This document shows, in pieces, positions 35,447 through 47,200 of a DNA stretch of 64,000 bases. The DNA comes from Endocalyx cinctus. Taxonomy: Eukaryota; Ascomycota; Sordariomycetes; Amphisphaeriales; Apiosporaceae. Positions within the stretch are counted from its first letter, which is position 1. The number at the start of each line of letters is the position of its first letter. The notes below the pieces were generated by a model. It was not told where the DNA came from and searched no databases. It saw only the letters and a program-made list of their open reading frames with translations. A program made the position numbers and the translations under genes. The stretch spans positions 2,046,001 through 2,110,000 of the forward strand of contig BCKC01000004.1 in NCBI GenBank assembly GCA_001600455.1, read 5' to 3'.

Positions 35447-36247
35447 ATGTCATTATCAGCATCGTCCACCGCGGCCAACAAAATGGCTCAACGCTTCAAG
35501 TCCTTACACCAGCAAGCCGGTAAACCCTTAATCCTCGCAAACGTGTACGACATCCCCTCGGCATCGACCGTCGCCTCCCTCCCCACGGCCCAAGCCCTCG
35601 CGACGGCCAGCTGGGCTGTAGCGCGCGGCGCCGGCCTCGAGGACGACGACCTCACGCTCGAGGCGAACCTCGCCGCCGTGCGCGGCATCGCGGGTGTTGC
35701 GGCCGAGCACGACAAACCGCTCACCGTCGACGTGCAGGACGGGTACGGCGCCCGGCTCGAGGAGGCGATCGGACAGCTCCTCGACCTCGGCGTCTCGGGC
35801 GTTAATCTCGAAGACGTCGAGCTCTCGACGGGAAAATTCTACGACCCGGACGTGGCGGCCGAGCGGGTCCGAAGGACGATGGCGACGGCGCGGGGTCGGG
35901 GCGTCCCGGATTTCGTCGTGAACGCTCGGTGCGACGCCCTGGTTCACGGAGGGACCATGGAAGAGGTCCTACAGCGAGGGAAGAAGTACCTCGAGGCCGG
36001 GGCTACGACCGTGTTCGTGTGGGGCGGGTCAAAGAGAGGAGGACTCTCGCGGGATGAGGTCGCGAGGTTGGTTGACGAATTCGCCGGTCGTCTTAGCGTT
36101 ATGTGGAGCTTGGGGAGTCAGGGTAGCATGACGATCAAGGATTTGGCTGATTTGGGTGTTGCGAGGATTAGTGTAGGTCCGGGGTTGCACCTAGCCGCTA
36201 TGAAGGTCGTTCGAGAGCAGGCGGAGAATCTCCTTGAATCTATTTGA
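35447..36247 (+). CDS. PEP mutase / isocitrate lyase superfamily protein (ICL-like phosphonomutase fold)
   Basis: Single exon, 266 residues from the ATG at 35447 (context TCCACCATGTC). Conserved superfamily motifs in order: LANVYDIPSA; the metal-binding DxDxG-type TVDVQDGYGA; GVNLEDVE (the usual GxxxED); VNARCDAL (for ARTDA); and the late barrel strand GVARISVGPGLHLAA. The KKCGH catalytic loop of true isocitrate and methylisocitrate lyases is absent. This resembles the bacterial and fungal carboxyphosphonoenolpyruvate phosphonomutase-like group of unknown substrate. The frame stays open upstream to an ATG at 35255, which would add 64 Arg/His/Asn-rich residues ending in TASYSTM. That could be a mitochondrial presequence, but the TATA-like box argues against it. 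C-C bond lyase activity on a 2-oxo or dicarboxylic acid is a family-level guess. Confidence 0.88.
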   Translation: MSLSASSTAANKMAQRFKSLHQQAGKPLILANVYDIPSASTVASLPTAQALATASWAVARGAGLEDDDLTLEANLAAVRGIAGVAAEHDKPLTVDVQDGYGARLEEAIGQLLDLGVSGVNLEDVELSTGKFYDPDVAAERVRRTMATARGRGVPDFVVNARCDALVHGGTMEEVLQRGKKYLEAGATTVFVWGGSKRGGLSRDEVARLVDEFAGRLSVMWSLGSQGSMTIKDLADLGVARISVGPGLHLAAMKVVREQAENLLESI

Positions 36248-36643
36248 AATAGGAGTTTAGAGACCGAGTCATATTTTGAGAATGGAGAAAAGTGTTGATT
36301 TTTTTTTCTTTTTTCGGTAATAAGCTGGTAACTGGATAGGTGCGTTTCTTTCTTTCTAGAAGTAAAAAATAGCAAGATTCCATTCCTTTGTAAGTTGATA
36401 GTAATATATATAGAAACTGCGTCGGTTTAAAACATATACTAGTCTAATAGCAATTATACGAACTAAATACATAGATATAGAACATATGTGACCCGACCAA
36501 ATTGTTGCAACTAGAGTTGTAGTACCCTGGTAACGTTTTATCTCGGAGTCAGCTAGGAATTTTATTTTAGTAGAATTGCCCAAAAATATGGGTTTGCGTA
36601 GCTGAATTGATATTGTTTGCAAGATGTAAGTGAAGCTGGAAGA
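36248..36643. other. short intergenic between convergent genes
   Basis: AT-rich 3' flanks of the ICL-like (+) and reductase (-) genes. T/C-rich stretch near 36299-36360. Nothing else seen. Confidence 0.6.
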
Positions 36644-37578
36644 TTAGTAGACTCCTGGGATAATGACCCATTTCCCCTTGATCTTGTCCTCTCCAAACTT
36701 CTCCTTGTACCACTTACCACCCGAGACAGCACGGGGAAGCATGGCAAAAAATTCATTGAGAAGGAAGCACCTAGCCGGTGCGCAGGCGGATCCGGCGGCG
36801 ATCCAGAAACCCAACCACTCAACCCATTCCATGAAATAATGCGGGTACAGCATGTATTTGAAGAGCCCGTTCTGAGGCACTTCATAGTGCTTATGCACCG
36901 ATTTTCCCTCGCTCCTGAGCTTGGCCTGTCGTCTCTGCTCGGTGCGACGGATCTCTCGAAGCTCCTCGTCGGAGAAGTAGTTTCCGGTAAGACCGACGTA
37001 GAAAAGTCCCAGACCGAGAGCGAATTGGAAGACAGACCAGCCCTGAGCATCCCATTCCTCCTGGGAAGTCGGACCGTAGGCTGCCAAGTAGGAACCGATA
37101 CAGGAGCCATTGATGACCTGGAAGATGATGGCATTGATCCAAACAGTGAAGTGAATAGGCGACATAGACGGCTGAATGAGGGGGTAGATGATGGCTCGGT
37201 AGATGTAATGAATGACGAACAGAGACCCAATGACCTTGTTCTGCCAAGGCAAGTCCTCGATTCCATGCTCAGCAGGGAGAGTGTTCATTACATATAATAA
37301 AGTCACGAAACCAGGTACCTCCATAGTCATCCAGGCAATCCATCCCGGAATGTTGAATTTGCTCACGAAAGAGGTCTTGCCCATGCCGTATTCATTTGGG
37401 ACTAGCCATTGTACAGAGCCAAACTATCGGGAACCAGAGAAAAAAGAAATCAGCATATAAAAATTCATAGGCTTTTTGATTAGGTAGAGTATCTTACCAA
37501 TGGGTAAAAATTCCACCAGAATAAGATAGTTTCGTAATGCTCCTTAGTCGCAGGAAGCCAACCTGGGATGAGAGCCAT
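36644..37578 (-). CDS. steroid 5-alpha-reductase (3-oxo-5-alpha-steroid 4-dehydrogenase) family membrane protein
   Basis: Two exons: 37578..37498 (MALIPGWLPATKEHYETILF) and 37423..36644, joined in phase 0; 286 residues. Several hydrophobic helices run through the protein. The C-terminal half carries the family signature: GNYFSDEELREIRR, a basic loop, HYEVPQNGLFKYMLYPHYFMEWVEWLGFW, and the end KWYKEKFGEDKIKGKWVIIPGVY, close in pattern to SRD5A1/2. Known: these ER enzymes reduce a double bond conjugated to a carbonyl, using NADPH. Fungi do not make mammalian steroids, so the likely substrate is another enone lipid or sterol intermediate. The fatty-acid elongation enoyl reductase (Tsc13) is a more distant member of the same superfamily. 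Length and ends look complete. Confidence 0.88.
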
Positions 37579-39142
37579 GATGAGTTTATTTGAAGTCAAA
37601 TTATTAGTCCCGAAGAATATATTATGGTCGTCAGTCACACAACACTGAATGCGACTGCGACTACTTCTATATTTTCAATACAAAGGTATTGTGAAGAGGG
37701 GGAGAGAGAGAGAGAGAGAGTAAGAGAAGAGGAGGCGAACCAAAATAAGATGGCGAAGGTTACATTTTGATGTAATGACGAGGAAAGTAAAAAACCCTGA
37801 ACGGGTAGCCAATCATGTGCAACTATTCAAATAATTGAAATCCCCAGATCCCCACAACTTTGTAGCGTACTGTTTCTATGTACAGTACTACGTACAGTAT
37901 GACAAAAAAAACAGTAGAAAAGGAGCCGAGAAGTATTGAGAAATATATATAGAAGTGAGGTTTGGTAAAAATAATTATTGTATTATATGTAACTAAGTAA
38001 CTATCTGGAATGAATTAATAGGCAAATAAAGATACTACAGTAATATGTTTATCAAGAAGACATATGGATATATCACAGTCTTACAGTACGTATGGAACTA
38101 AATTATAGGATCCTCACTCTAAAAATAAGTTCATCTCAGTGTATCGGCAAATTTCGAGAACGGTTCTAGTCCACTATAAGGTTAAATACCTACTTAAGTA
38201 CCTAGCTAAGTGGATGTCCAGTCAGCTATCAATTATTTATACGTCATAAGCGTTTATCTGGAATCATGAACACTTAAATTATCGTACCTGGGCTTTGTTC
38301 ATCCAAACCAATTGCCTAACCTAAGTAAGATATATATCGCCTCATGTTATATCTTTATTTACATATACCCCGTATTTCTTGTTTGCCTCCCATCATAATG
38401 AATTTACGTTGCTGCCTGCGGTTCATAGCCCTCTGATGCTGACGCACGCCTCACTTTTACGCCACAACTACACATCCACAAGTTATACTATTGGCCAGTG
38501 TACTTGGAATACCCACTTAGATACTACCTTACAAAGTAACTAGTTGTAGCTTAGCAAGCTTAGGTACTTTAGAAAGCCTAGCCATTGAGCCATAGTAGCG
38601 TGATAGGTGCTCCTGTCCCCTACTGTCCTCCACTTAAACTACTTAAATATATACTACAGTACAGTACTCCGTATACTTAACAGAGTATATAGCTCGAGTT
38701 ACATCTTTAACAACCTGAACGTTAATTGTGACGTTATGTTCACCAATGATGATATGAATGGCTAATAAGAAATATTTCACTTTTCAAGGAATCATAGAAG
38801 TATTCTTTTTGTGTTACAGTATCATAAATATATTTCATACTTATTCTATCCTTCCTAAGTCTTGAAAGACCAATTTGAACCCCACCAATGGAGCTGTGAA
38901 GTTCCGAACTTACTGACATCACTTAAATTCATTACTTGCTTATCTGCATTTATCAAGCCTGTCTGTCTACCTGCCTACCTAGATCATACCTCGTCAAACC
39001 TCACATCGTCCTGTATAAAACCGCACCTCGTCTTGTATAAAACCTCCTGTTTCGAAACTTACCTCTCCCATACAAACTTTTCCTCGACCGATACCCTGAT
39101 TGATCTTGTTTGAAACACCCTGTAGCAAGGGTGCTGCGCGTA
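37579..39142. other. intergenic between divergent genes
   Basis: Shared upstream region of the reductase (-) and the MINDY gene (+), very AT-rich from about 37900 to 38850. It contains a (GA)n run (37702-37720), a TACTTAAGTA/TACCTA cluster (38185-38206), TACTCCGTA at 38665-38673 and a run of CCTGCCTACCT-like blocks near 38960. No gene. Confidence 0.5.
37702..37720. repeat. (GA)n dinucleotide microsatellite
   Basis: About nine GA units just upstream of the reductase gene, i.e. CT repeats on its sense strand. Confidence 0.75.
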
Positions 39143-42001
39143 ATGGTTATACGTAAAGCCGTTGCCAAAATGGATACCAACAATAACACCAACCATCCTC
39201 CTCAAATTCGCACACAAGGCGGAAGACCCGACATACCAGCTACGACGAGCTCCGAAAACGACAGGGGAAATATATGGAATTCTCAAGACCAAAATGTTGA
39301 TAGCCGGCGTCCGACAGACCCACCAGTAAATACCTCCTCATTATCCAGTGTTCCAGACGTGCTACGCCCCGGTTCAGCTATGAAATCACCCGATTATGGA
39401 CAAGAAGTTGAAAATCCGTGGGAAGAGAATAAAGAAAAAGCTGATCTCAACTCGAAGTTCGGTGAAGTTCCGACCCCCCTACGTCCGGGACCCATGCGAA
39501 AAGAAACGAATCCTTTCAAAAGAAAACCAGTACAAACATCCGTTACGCCCAAAGACGCGTCCACTGCGCCTGCAATTCCTACTCTAGTCCTGCCTCATCC
39601 ACCTTCAACAAGCGGATTATCTGACCTTTCTATTAATGAGCCAGAGTCTAATTCAAACCCGTGGCAGCCCGCATTAGAGGATAGAAAATCTTCCAATATA
39701 ACACCCGATCCCCCGTCCTTGCTAGATCAAGATTCTGATACGAATGTCTGGGATTCCGGAGTTTCCTCTGGACAGCCCTCTACCGGACCCTCCTCTAATT
39801 CTCCGGCTATACTCCCAATACAGCCAACGGGCGACTCAGAACCATGGGGGGACGTGCAACCTAAATCCTCGATACCACCTTTACCACAAAAGACTCCAGA
39901 GGAAAGTGAGTTCATGAACGATCAGCACGCATGGGATGATTTAGGTTCTAGTAGTAAAGGGAAACAGCCGGCGGTACCGGACCTGCATGCGCAATCTTCA
40001 AGCGCCGATAGTTGGAATTTGATCGATCATGAGCCAATGCCCGATCCTGCACCGGGAAACCTATCTAGAAAAAGCACATGGGAAAACTTCGTAGATGAAG
40101 ATGATAATAAACCTCAAACCGAGGAATTGGTATCGGTTGAAGAACCGCCTCGCGTTGATCCGCCTCGCGTTGAGGAACCACCTCGCGTTGAGGAGCCACC
40201 TCACGATGAAGAACCGCCTCCTGCGCTTCCTCCTAGAAATAACAACGAAATCCCACCACCACAGCCTCCGCGGCCCAATACACCTAGCGCTGCCAACAAG
40301 ACGGAAACGTATCAGATAAAGAATATTGCCTGGCATGACACGAAGGCGAAGAAAAATCCCCGCAAATCCCCTATTCTTGTCCAAAATGCCAACGGCCCGT
40401 GTCCGCTCGTCGCACTCGTCAACGCACTCACCTTGAGTACGCCCGCAGATCAAACAAACTCGAATTTAGTTGAAACTCTCAGATCGCGAGAACAAATCAG
40501 TCTTGACTTCCTCCTCGAAGCCGTTTTTGACGAACTCATGTCGTCTCGGCATAATAATCCTGATCGATCCTTGCCAGATATGTCGGATCTCTATGCCTTC
40601 CTCAAAGGCTTGCACACCGGGATGAACGTTAACCCTCGGTTTATTTCTAGCCCCGAAGCCGAGATGGCTCACAAGAGACATTCTCTGGGACATGTTCACC
40701 CGACCGAGCGAGAGGAGTTAATTCCAGGTACCTTTGAGGACACGAGAGACATGAAACTCTACGCTACCTTCTCTATACCCTTGATACATGGATGGTTGCC
40801 ACCGAGAGATGATCCCGCATATGATGCCTTCAAGAGGCAAGCGGCATCTTATGACGATGCATCCAGTCTCCTGTTTCGAGAGGAGGAACTGGAGGATAAG
40901 CTTAGTAATGCCGGGATCGGGCTTACCGAATCAGAACAACAGCTCTACCAAGATATTATCTTGATAAAATCATTCCTCTTAAATTGTGCGACTCAATTAA
41001 CGCCTTGGGGTCTCGAAGTCATCACCAGAGCGATTCAGCCGGGAACAGTGGCGATACTATTCCGAAATGATCATTTTTCCACCCTATACCGACACCCTCA
41101 AAACCATCAACTCTTCACTCTTGTTACCGATGCGGGCTACTTTTCTCACGACGAAGTTGTGTGGGAGACGCTCGTGGACGTCAAGGGCGAGCACTCAGAA
41201 TTCTATTCCGGAGACTTCCGTGTTGTCGGTGGCAACCAACATGCACGTCCGAGCACCACGTCCGGTGCTTGGTATGACGACGATGCAGGAACGAGCAACA
41301 GCGCCAACGGAAGCGGTTGGCAAACTGTCTCGAGTCGACGATCACGTAATAATCAGAGCGAGCCGGAAGCTAGTACGCCCCTCTCGGCGCACGAACAAGA
41401 GGATCGAGACTTAGCCCTCGCTCTGCAACTGCAGGAAGAAGAAGAACAGCGTCACCAGCAGGAGCAAGCCGCACGGCGTCGCGAAAGCCAGCTATCGGAG
41501 CAGTTTATCGAGCAACAAGGGCGACAAGGTAATCGCACGGCATCTCGAGGCCGTGGTAGTAATCCTCAGTTATCAACTAGAGGTAGTTCTATCTCTCAAA
41601 CATCAATTAGCGGGATTAATGCTAGAGGCGGCAGTCAAGCGGCGGTACAAGGGGCTACCAGGCCGGCTGTACAACAAGTGAGATCCTTGATTCCTCCGGC
41701 CAGGACTACGCATCGACCGGCTGACGAGGGTGAGGATGATGCACCCCCAAGTTATGAGCAAGCGTCTAAGGCAACGCCGTATAATCCTCCGGCAGGTCAT
41801 CCGAGTCACGCCGATAGCAGTCCCGGAGCCAGAAATACAACACCCAGGAGGGCGACAAACAACGGCGGGCCAAACGCGAGCGCCGCCGGTCCAAGTACAC
41901 CTAGTAGAATGCCCCGGCAGGGCTCTCCGTTGGTCACTACCGGAAATGGCGGTCCTCAAGCAGGAAATGGTGGGAAAGAGAGAGACTGCATCGTGATGTA
42001 A
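39143..42001 (+). CDS. MINDY-family deubiquitinase (DUF544) with MIU helix and C-terminal CaaX box
   Basis: Intronless, 952 residues from the ATG at 39143. An in-frame ATG at 39170 with better context (CCAAAATGG) is an alternative start. The first about 385 residues are disordered, Pro/Ser-rich, with a tandem EEPPRV/DPPRV repeat (about 334-350) and a poly-Pro stretch. The catalytic domain starts at YQIKNIAWHD. It holds the oxyanion Gln and nucleophile in LVQNANGPCPLVALVNAL (C420) and the general-base His in LFRNDHFSTLYRHP (H644). A C-terminal motif interacting with ubiquitin, EQEDRDLALALQLQEEEE, lies near 751-768, followed by a Gln/Arg-rich helix and a disordered tail. The last residues CIVM form a CaaX box expected to be farnesylated. 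Known: MINDY enzymes trim long K48-linked ubiquitin chains. Membrane attachment is inferred from CaaX only. Confidence 0.92.
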   Translation: MVIRKAVAKMDTNNNTNHPPQIRTQGGRPDIPATTSSENDRGNIWNSQDQNVDSRRPTDPPVNTSSLSSVPDVLRPGSAMKSPDYGQEVENPWEENKEKADLNSKFGEVPTPLRPGPMRKETNPFKRKPVQTSVTPKDASTAPAIPTLVLPHPPSTSGLSDLSINEPESNSNPWQPALEDRKSSNITPDPPSLLDQDSDTNVWDSGVSSGQPSTGPSSNSPAILPIQPTGDSEPWGDVQPKSSIPPLPQKTPEESEFMNDQHAWDDLGSSSKGKQPAVPDLHAQSSSADSWNLIDHEPMPDPAPGNLSRKSTWENFVDEDDNKPQTEELVSVEEPPRVDPPRVEEPPRVEEPPHDEEPPPALPPRNNNEIPPPQPPRPNTPSAANKTETYQIKNIAWHDTKAKKNPRKSPILVQNANGPCPLVALVNALTLSTPADQTNSNLVETLRSREQISLDFLLEAVFDELMSSRHNNPDRSLPDMSDLYAFLKGLHTGMNVNPRFISSPEAEMAHKRHSLGHVHPTEREELIPGTFEDTRDMKLYATFSIPLIHGWLPPRDDPAYDAFKRQAASYDDASSLLFREEELEDKLSNAGIGLTESEQQLYQDIILIKSFLLNCATQLTPWGLEVITRAIQPGTVAILFRNDHFSTLYRHPQNHQLFTLVTDAGYFSHDEVVWETLVDVKGEHSEFYSGDFRVVGGNQHARPSTTSGAWYDDDAGTSNSANGSGWQTVSSRRSRNNQSEPEASTPLSAHEQEDRDLALALQLQEEEEQRHQQEQAARRRESQLSEQFIEQQGRQGNRTASRGRGSNPQLSTRGSSISQTSISGINARGGSQAAVQGATRPAVQQVRSLIPPARTTHRPADEGEDDAPPSYEQASKATPYNPPAGHPSHADSSPGARNTTPRRATNNGGPNASAAGPSTPSRMPRQGSPLVTTGNGGPQAGNGGKERDCIVM

Positions 42002-44202
42002 TTATGGAGAGTATCGGTAGATCTCCGGGCGCGGCACTTCATAAATAGGTGGGGGTTACATCTTTAAGCATTTGATATGTGATACGAGACGCTATCTACG
42101 AATTACGATTGCAGGGAAGATATGTCAAAACACCAAAAAAAAAAAAGAGAGAGACAGAGGGAAACAGAGATCATCACTTTTCACGGTCGGGGCTCGGATT
42201 TTTTTTCGGGACTGTTCGTTTTCTGTATTTTTTTTTCTTGTATTTTGTTTGGGTCGGATTCGCAAATATGTGTGATGGCATGATAAATTCCAGATGCAAT
42301 GGAATGTTTGTATGAGATAAAACCTTTAGAGGATATGTTTTAACGGTAGCGATTATGATCGGCAGTTACTCAAATAAATCCAATGCATTTACACTCATCA
42401 TGATGGTTTTGTTCATGATGTGCGTATGATGTAACAGTTCTTTATCCATCCATGGCTCTGATCTGGTTCTGATATGATGTTGGGGTAATAGGATTGGTCA
42501 AAAAGAAAAAGTGAAGCAATTATGTATGCTACGGCAATTATGTATACGACAATCTCTAAGGTAACCACGACAATATTTACTACGACACGCAAGACGTGGG
42601 GCTTGGTGATTCTAAGACATAGACGGAGAGATAGATTATGATCAAAGACCCGTAGACCGCTCGTAGTCGGTGTGATCTGTTGAACCGACCATACCGATGA
42701 TTATTAATTCCGTAAAAAAGGAGTAAACGGTTTTGTGATTGTCATGCATTGGACCGACGGGGATTATTTAATCGTGGTCAAATGCTTGAATTTTCTTTTC
42801 TTCTCCTTGAAGTCCATCCATGCTTTTGTTGAGTTTTTGCTACAGGACTCCGTATTACTTTCTGTATCCCTTTTATCCTTACATATGCTTTTGTTTTGCT
42901 GCATTACAGAAGAGTATGTCCACTATACGTGTAAGCCTCGGTACATAGTGGGTTTATCCCGGTAAAACATGACGTTAAAGGTTAGTGATCCCAGTGGCTG
43001 AGTGGGTAGCATTTAAGGGGTGGTGTGATGTACATGGCTGGCGCCGTACAGTAAAATTTGGGAAAAAGTCCGTCGGGCTTTTCGTAGTAAGTGTCAGATT
43101 GTTCCATGAAACTGGTCACAATTTTAATAAACAGAATTTTCACGTTTACAGGCGCATGTGCAAACGACCTGAGCAGGCTGGGCAGCTGGGCAGCCGGGGT
43201 TTACAGGTTGATGGGTTTTTTATGTATCCACCTTCACGGGTGGCTTGCATAATGACAGCAAACTCGGAGATATCTACCTCGGCGCTCACTTTCCAATTAC
43301 GCATATATTTCCCAATTAGAGAAACAAAAAAAGAAGGGCAGCTGAGAATAGTTTCTCTCTTTGTTTTAGGTAGGTCGTGTTACACTATTACACACTATAC
43401 TTCATGGGTATTAATCATTATTATATCCATCTCCTTTCTCGCTTCCGAACGTAAACTTCGAAATATCGGGTCGGCCGTCGGGTTTAATTCAAATCACCTT
43501 TCCATTTCTATACAGTCGTTTTAGTGTATTTGCTTTCCATTGTTCACGATGCAACTGTAGATCTTAAATGTAGGTATTGCGTATATGACTAAGTTTATTA
43601 AGTCCAGATGAATCATGAGTTAAACAAAAAAAAAAAAAAAAAAAAAAAGGACAAAGACCGGTATCGTAATGACGAGAATGATATGTCTCAAGCTTAACCC
43701 GTTGAACCGGTTTCAAATGACAATGTATACCTTCCGGGGTAAGTTCAAATCCGATAGATCTTATACATATGCGTATACATATATACTCCGTACTATTGGA
43801 TACTCACTGGTAAATACACCGCACGGATATTAAAGATTTCGCAGCAGGATATATCGGGATCACTAAGTTAGCGTAGGTGACAGGGTGGACACCGGAGAAT
43901 GCTGCATACACACTTATCGCTAGCATGGATGTTGTGTCCTATCTGATATACCTGGTATCCTATTTATATGATAGGCATATATATATTTAAGACCTTTCCC
44001 TCCATCTGTATAATGTAAGTTTATGATCACATCAACTTTTACCTATCAATAGACATCTCGGTAAAAATCAAATCACGTTGAAGATTGATCGAGTTTAAGA
44101 GATACACATCTCGTGCCATAATTATAATATACCTAACAACAATCCACCTTAATATACCCACCACAGCATTCTACATCTTATTCCTATCCACAATATACCA
44201 CA
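42002..44202. other. 2.2 kb intergenic region
   Basis: AT-rich, with a run of 23 A at 43626-43648 and TACTCCGTA at 43784-43792. A frame of 179 codons (42985-43524, +) is the largest here. It shows no domain, signal peptide or splice structure, and I treat it as chance. A tRNA box-A-like TGGCTGAGTGGGTAGC near 42995 has no box B. Confidence 0.45.
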
Positions 44203-47200
44203 ATGTTGTCTTTACTGTCAGGTTGGTCGGTTGACGACCAGAATCAGGACAAAAATGTCGTCCCTATTCCAGAACCCCCTGGACTACCCTTCGTTGGTAA
44301 CGTGGGAAATATCGAGAAACAAATACCTCTACGCTCATTCACAAGTCTCTCGGAAAAATATGGTAAGTAATGCAATATACCTCCAGAATAAAGTATCAAG
44401 ATACTAATTATTATGTTTGCTTGCTCTCAATAGGAGAAATATATCGTCTGCGTTTCCCTGGAAGATCGGCCGTTTTTGTAAGCAGTCATCGTTTGATCGA
44501 TGAGGCTTGCGATGAGAAACGTTTCGTCAAAGAACCCAGAGGTGCATTACAGGAAGTAAGGAATGGAGTTCACGATGGTCTTTTTACCGTAAGCACACCG
44601 CATGATTTTTTTTCTTAAATCAGCCATGATCAGCTCTCTAATATGAGCACAGGCCCATCCTGATGAAGAGAATTGGGGAATCGCCCATCGAATCCTGATG
44701 CCCGCATTTGGACCCTTGTCCATCCGTGGCATGTACGACGACATGTATGATATAGCAACCCAGATGACGATGAAATGGGCTCGCTACGGACCTGATGCTC
44801 CTATTGAAGTATCAAGTGACTTTACAAGATTAGCCCTCGACACGTTAGCTTTATGCTCGATGGGCTATCGCTTTAATAGTTTCTACACCACAGGCGTACA
44901 TCCTTTTATCACAGCCATGGGCGACTTCCTGAAGGAATGCGGTCACCGGGCAAACAGGGCGCTACCCGACATTTTCTACCGTACCGAGGACGCCAAGTAT
45001 TGGAGCGATATCGAAATACTCCGAAGCACGGCTAACGACGTCTTGCAAGCCCGAAAGACGCTCAAAGATGACCACAAGATTAAGGATCTCATGAACGCGA
45101 TGCTCCACGGCGTGGATCCCAAAACCGGGAAGCATATGACCGACCAGAGTATCATTGATAACCTCGTCACCTTCCTCATTGCCGGCCACGAGACCACGTC
45201 CGGAACCCTCTCGTTCGCCTTTTACGAACTCTTGAAGAATCCCGAGGCGTACCGTAAGGCGCAAAAAGAGGTTGACGATGTTTGTGGTCAGAGCGCAATC
45301 ACAGTTGAGCAGCTGTCTAGGTTGCCTTATATCACCGCTGTAAGTAGTTTAACACCTCGCAAGTTACTTATTTACTCGATCTTCGACTGATCTCGTTTAG
45401 GTCCTACGCGAGGCTCTCCGACTTGACTCTCCGATCACTCAGTTCGGAGCTATAGCTCAAGAAGACACCTTACTGGGCGGTAAGTACCCCGTGTCGAAAG
45501 GCGAGTCAGTCATGGCCTTCATCAAGCAAGGCCATATCGACCCCGCCGTCTGGGGTGAGGACGCGCGCGAGTTCAAGCCCGAGCGCTGCCTCGACGAGAA
45601 TTTCAACAAGCTGCCCAAGAACGCGTGGAAGCCGTTCGGCAGCGGCGCCCGCGCCTGCATCGGTCGTCCTTTCGCCATGCAGGAGGCGACGCTCGCGATG
45701 GCGATGCTCCTCCAGAGCTTCAACTTCGTCATGGACGACCCGAGCTACAACCTCAAAATCAAGCAGACCCTCACCATCAAGCCCGACGGTTTCCGGATGC
45801 GCGCCATCCTGCGCCACGGCATGACCGCGAACCAGCTCGAGCACAGGCTCGCCGGAAAGACGGTTCCGACCGAGGTCAAGGCCGCCGCCGAGTCCGAGTC
45901 CGCCGCCAGCGCCAGCGGCTTGAAGCCCATGACCATCCTGTACGGCAGCAACAGCGGCACCTGCGAGGCGCTGGCCCACCGCTTGGCCGGCGACGCTTCC
46001 AACCACGGTTACAAGGCTTCCAAGGTCGACTCCTTGGACGCGGCGAACGGCGCCTTGCCCAAGGGCCAGCCCGTCGTCGTCATCACGGCTTCGTACGAGG
46101 GCCAGCCCCCGGATAACGCGGCCCACTTCGTCTCCTGGGTCGAGAACAACAAGGACGGCGCGGCGTTTGAGGGCGTCGACTACGCCGTCTTCGGCGTGGG
46201 CCACCACGACTGGAGCGCGACCTTCCACCGGATCCCGAAACTGGTGAACGGCAAGCTGGAAGAAGGCGGCGCGACGCGCATCACCGATATCGGGCTTTCG
46301 GACGTTGGCGCGGGCGACGCCTTCACCGACTTCGAGACGTGGGAGGACAGCAAGTTCTGGCCTGCGATCCTGGAAAAGTACGGTGGCAAGACGGGCGACG
46401 ACGCCTTCTTGTCGTCGTCCCCTTCGGGCGTCCAGGTCGCCATCACGAGCCCTAGGACCTCGACCCTCCGCCAGGATGTCATGGAGGGCCTCGTCGTCGA
46501 CACGAAGAAGCTGACGGCCGACGGCGAGCCCGTCAAGAAGCATATCGAGATCGCCCTGCCAAGTGGCGAGACCTACCGCGCCGGCGATTACCTCGCCATC
46601 CTCCCTGTCAACCCTAAGGAGATCGTCAATAGGGCCATGCGGAGGTTTCACATCCCCTGGGATTCCCACTTCACGCTGACGGGCGATGCTCTTACTTCGC
46701 TGCCCACTAACGTCTCGTTACCGGCGCATAATATCCTTAGCGCTTACGTGGAATTGTCGCAACCTGCGACTAAGAGGGTAAGTTTAGTTACACCACGTCT
46801 TGGTTACCCTTGCAACACCTAGTGTATATGCATTATATATATATACAATTGATCCACTAACTAATTACGCCTTTTTTTTAGAATATTATCGCTCTCTCCG
46901 CGGTAGCCAAAAACAAGGATGAGGATATGGCGCTAAAGAAGCTCGCGAGCACCGAATACAACACCGTTCTAGACCAGCGCCTCTCCATCCTAGACCTACT
47001 AGAGCAACACCCGTCCGTCGAGCTTCCCTTAGGCTCCTTCCTAGGGATGCTCCCTCCCATGCGAGTGCGACAGTACTCGATCTCGTCCTCGCCGCTTTGG
47101 AACCCGACGCACGTGACGCTCACGTACTCTGTACTGGAAGCGCCCGCGCGCTCCGGCCAGGGTACCCACGTCGGCGTCGCCTCGTCGTACCTCGACTCGC

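Noticed and set aside
42988..43060. tRNA box-A-like TGGCTGAGTGGGTAGC
   Set aside because: No box B (GGTTCGANTCC) within the next 100 bases and no cloverleaf; not called as tRNA or SINE.
42985..43524. 179-codon + strand frame
   Set aside because: No domain, signal peptide, splice structure or codon bias; AT-rich flanks; most likely chance.
45506..46669. 387-codon open frame on the - strand
   Set aside because: Antisense shadow of the GC-rich P450-reductase coding sequence; composition is typical of a mirrored frame.
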